A program made the translations under genes and the position numbers. A stretch of DNA of 64,000 nucleotides. Origin: an uncultured Methylophilaceae bacterium (GTDB taxonomy: Bacteria; Pseudomonadota; Gammaproteobacteria; Burkholderiales; Methylophilaceae). Numbering within the stretch: position 1 is the first letter of the stretch; each line of letters opens with the position of its first letter. The notes beneath the pieces were generated by a model. The model was given only the letters and a program-made list of their open reading frames with translations. It had not been told where the DNA came from and made no database searches. The stretch spans positions 1-64,000 of the forward strand of contig CAILHX010000031.1 in assembly GCA_903834185.1 (NCBI GenBank), given 5' to 3'. Below, piece after piece: positions 63,402 through 64,000 of the stretch.

Positions 63402-64000
63402 ATGAAGCAAATCAGCGTATTTAATATTATCAAACTAGTGTTGCTTTCAACCGTGTTGTTCATCAACCTGCAACAGGCTTTTGCCGCCGATGCAGTAAAA
63501 GAGGTACGCATTGCCGCAGTCGCCTATGGCAAGGACGGAAAAACGGGCTTCAATGGTAGCGCAGGTGTCGTCGATACCGAAGGTTGGCTGCGTGCTGAAT
63601 TGCAGAAGCAGAATATCAAGCTCACATGGGTAGCGATTCCGCCGCAGTCTGTGGCAACCACCATCAACGAAGATTTTGCCAATCACAGTATTGATTTCGC
63701 CGATTATGGCGATCTGCCATCGGTCATCCTCAATGCCAACGGTATCGATACACGACTGATCGTTCCGGGCGGGCGTGGCAACAACGTCTATCTGGTCGTG
63801 CCTCCAGGCTCTACTGCAAAATCCATACTCGATTTAAAAGGCAAGCGCATCGCCATCCATCGTGGCAGACCGTGGGAAGTGTCTTTTGGTCGCCTGTTGG
63901 CAGCTAACGGCCTGAAGATCACAGATTTCAAGGTCTCCAACCTGAACCCGGTGGCGGGAGCCGCTGCACTGGTCGCAGGTAACGTAGATGCCTTCGTCAC
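63402..64000 (+). CDS. SsuA-like ABC transporter substrate-binding protein, 3' end outside window
   Basis: The first 199 codons of a periplasmic sulfonate/nitrate/taurine-type binding protein; the frame is open to the window end. A signal peptide (about 1-27, cleavage near QAFAAD) is followed by the type-2 periplasmic-binding fold with TEGWLRAELQKQNIKLTW, IDFADYGDLPSVI, and LDLKGKRIAIHRG. AAAGGA lies before ATG 63402. It is the likely partner of the SsuB-like ATPase encoded divergently. Unlike the neighbouring desulfinase it is secreted and lacks the RCPVP motif. Confidence 0.88.
   Translation, partial: MKQISVFNIIKLVLLSTVLFINLQQAFAADAVKEVRIAAVAYGKDGKTGFNGSAGVVDTEGWLRAELQKQNIKLTWVAIPPQSVATTINEDFANHSIDFADYGDLPSVILNANGIDTRLIVPGGRGNNVYLVVPPGSTAKSILDLKGKRIAIHRGRPWEVSFGRLLAANGLKITDFKVSNLNPVAGAAALVAGNVDAFV

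Overview
The window looks like an ordinary chromosomal segment of a betaproteobacterium. The supporting gene orders are lptD-surA-pdxA-rsmA, rnfABCDGE-nth, recJ next to an RpfE-like gene, flhF-flhG-fliA-motCD, and a pyruvate dehydrogenase E3 with its own lipoyl domain. A pyrophosphate-type phosphofructokinase, polar-flagellum genes and the Rnf complex fit the order Nitrosomonadales (for example Gallionellaceae-like bacteria), but that narrower placement is inference from gene content. No insertion sequence, CRISPR array or prophage was seen.

Layout. 1-910: the 5' part of a 16S rRNA gene on the minus strand, its promoter and boxA leader, and the initiator tRNA-fMet just upstream. 967-9105: tyrS, an M23 peptidase, anmK, gltA, PPi-type pfp and murU-amgK, with several genes for recycling peptidoglycan sugars. 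9317-17193: the lptD-surA-pdxA-rsmA-adk run and recJ. 17349-24432: an HDOD protein, an RpfE-like protein, a secreted pentapeptide protein, and a DUF3095 / beta-CASP hydrolase / M17 peptidase operon. 24605-31796: aceE-aceF-lpdA and a GlcD-type oxidase. 31831-39180: flagellar regulation and motor genes (flgM with a sigma-28 promoter, flgN, flhF-flhG-fliA-motC-motD) and a chemoreceptor.

39309-43460 is a compact operon with a small Cys-rich secreted peptide, an MNIO-type (DUF692) maturase, its DUF2063 partner and a DoxX membrane protein, headed by an ECF-like sigma factor and a zinc-finger anti-sigma. A divergent EF-hand protein faces it. This is a metal-related RiPP locus of the HvfABCD/bufferin type with an unusual precursor. 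43455-50735: DUF1841, FIST, nth and the complete rnf operon. 50904-54793: a two-domain PPK2 and a SulP transporter with a cyclic-nucleotide-binding tail.

55093-64000 is the most interesting part: an apparent sigma-54-controlled organosulfur acquisition locus. It holds an SfnR-like enhancer-binding protein, an MsuE-like FMN reductase, and a seven-gene operon (ABC ATPase, TonB, ExbB, ExbD, a thiol-dioxygenase-like cupin, GTP cyclohydrolase II, TSUP exporter). Diverging from that operon are a DszB-like desulfinase, which keeps the Cys/His/Arg catalytic residues, and an SsuA-like binding protein cut by the window end. Three GG-N10-GC promoters are readable. Matching 18-bp partial palindromes of the form CTGYY-N8-AACAG lie about 90 bp upstream of them, and one site sits almost exactly midway between the two divergent promoters. 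The inferred scheme is TonB-energised uptake across the outer membrane, ABC import, FMNH2-dependent oxidation by monooxygenases not in this window, desulfination to sulfite, and sulfite export or assimilation.
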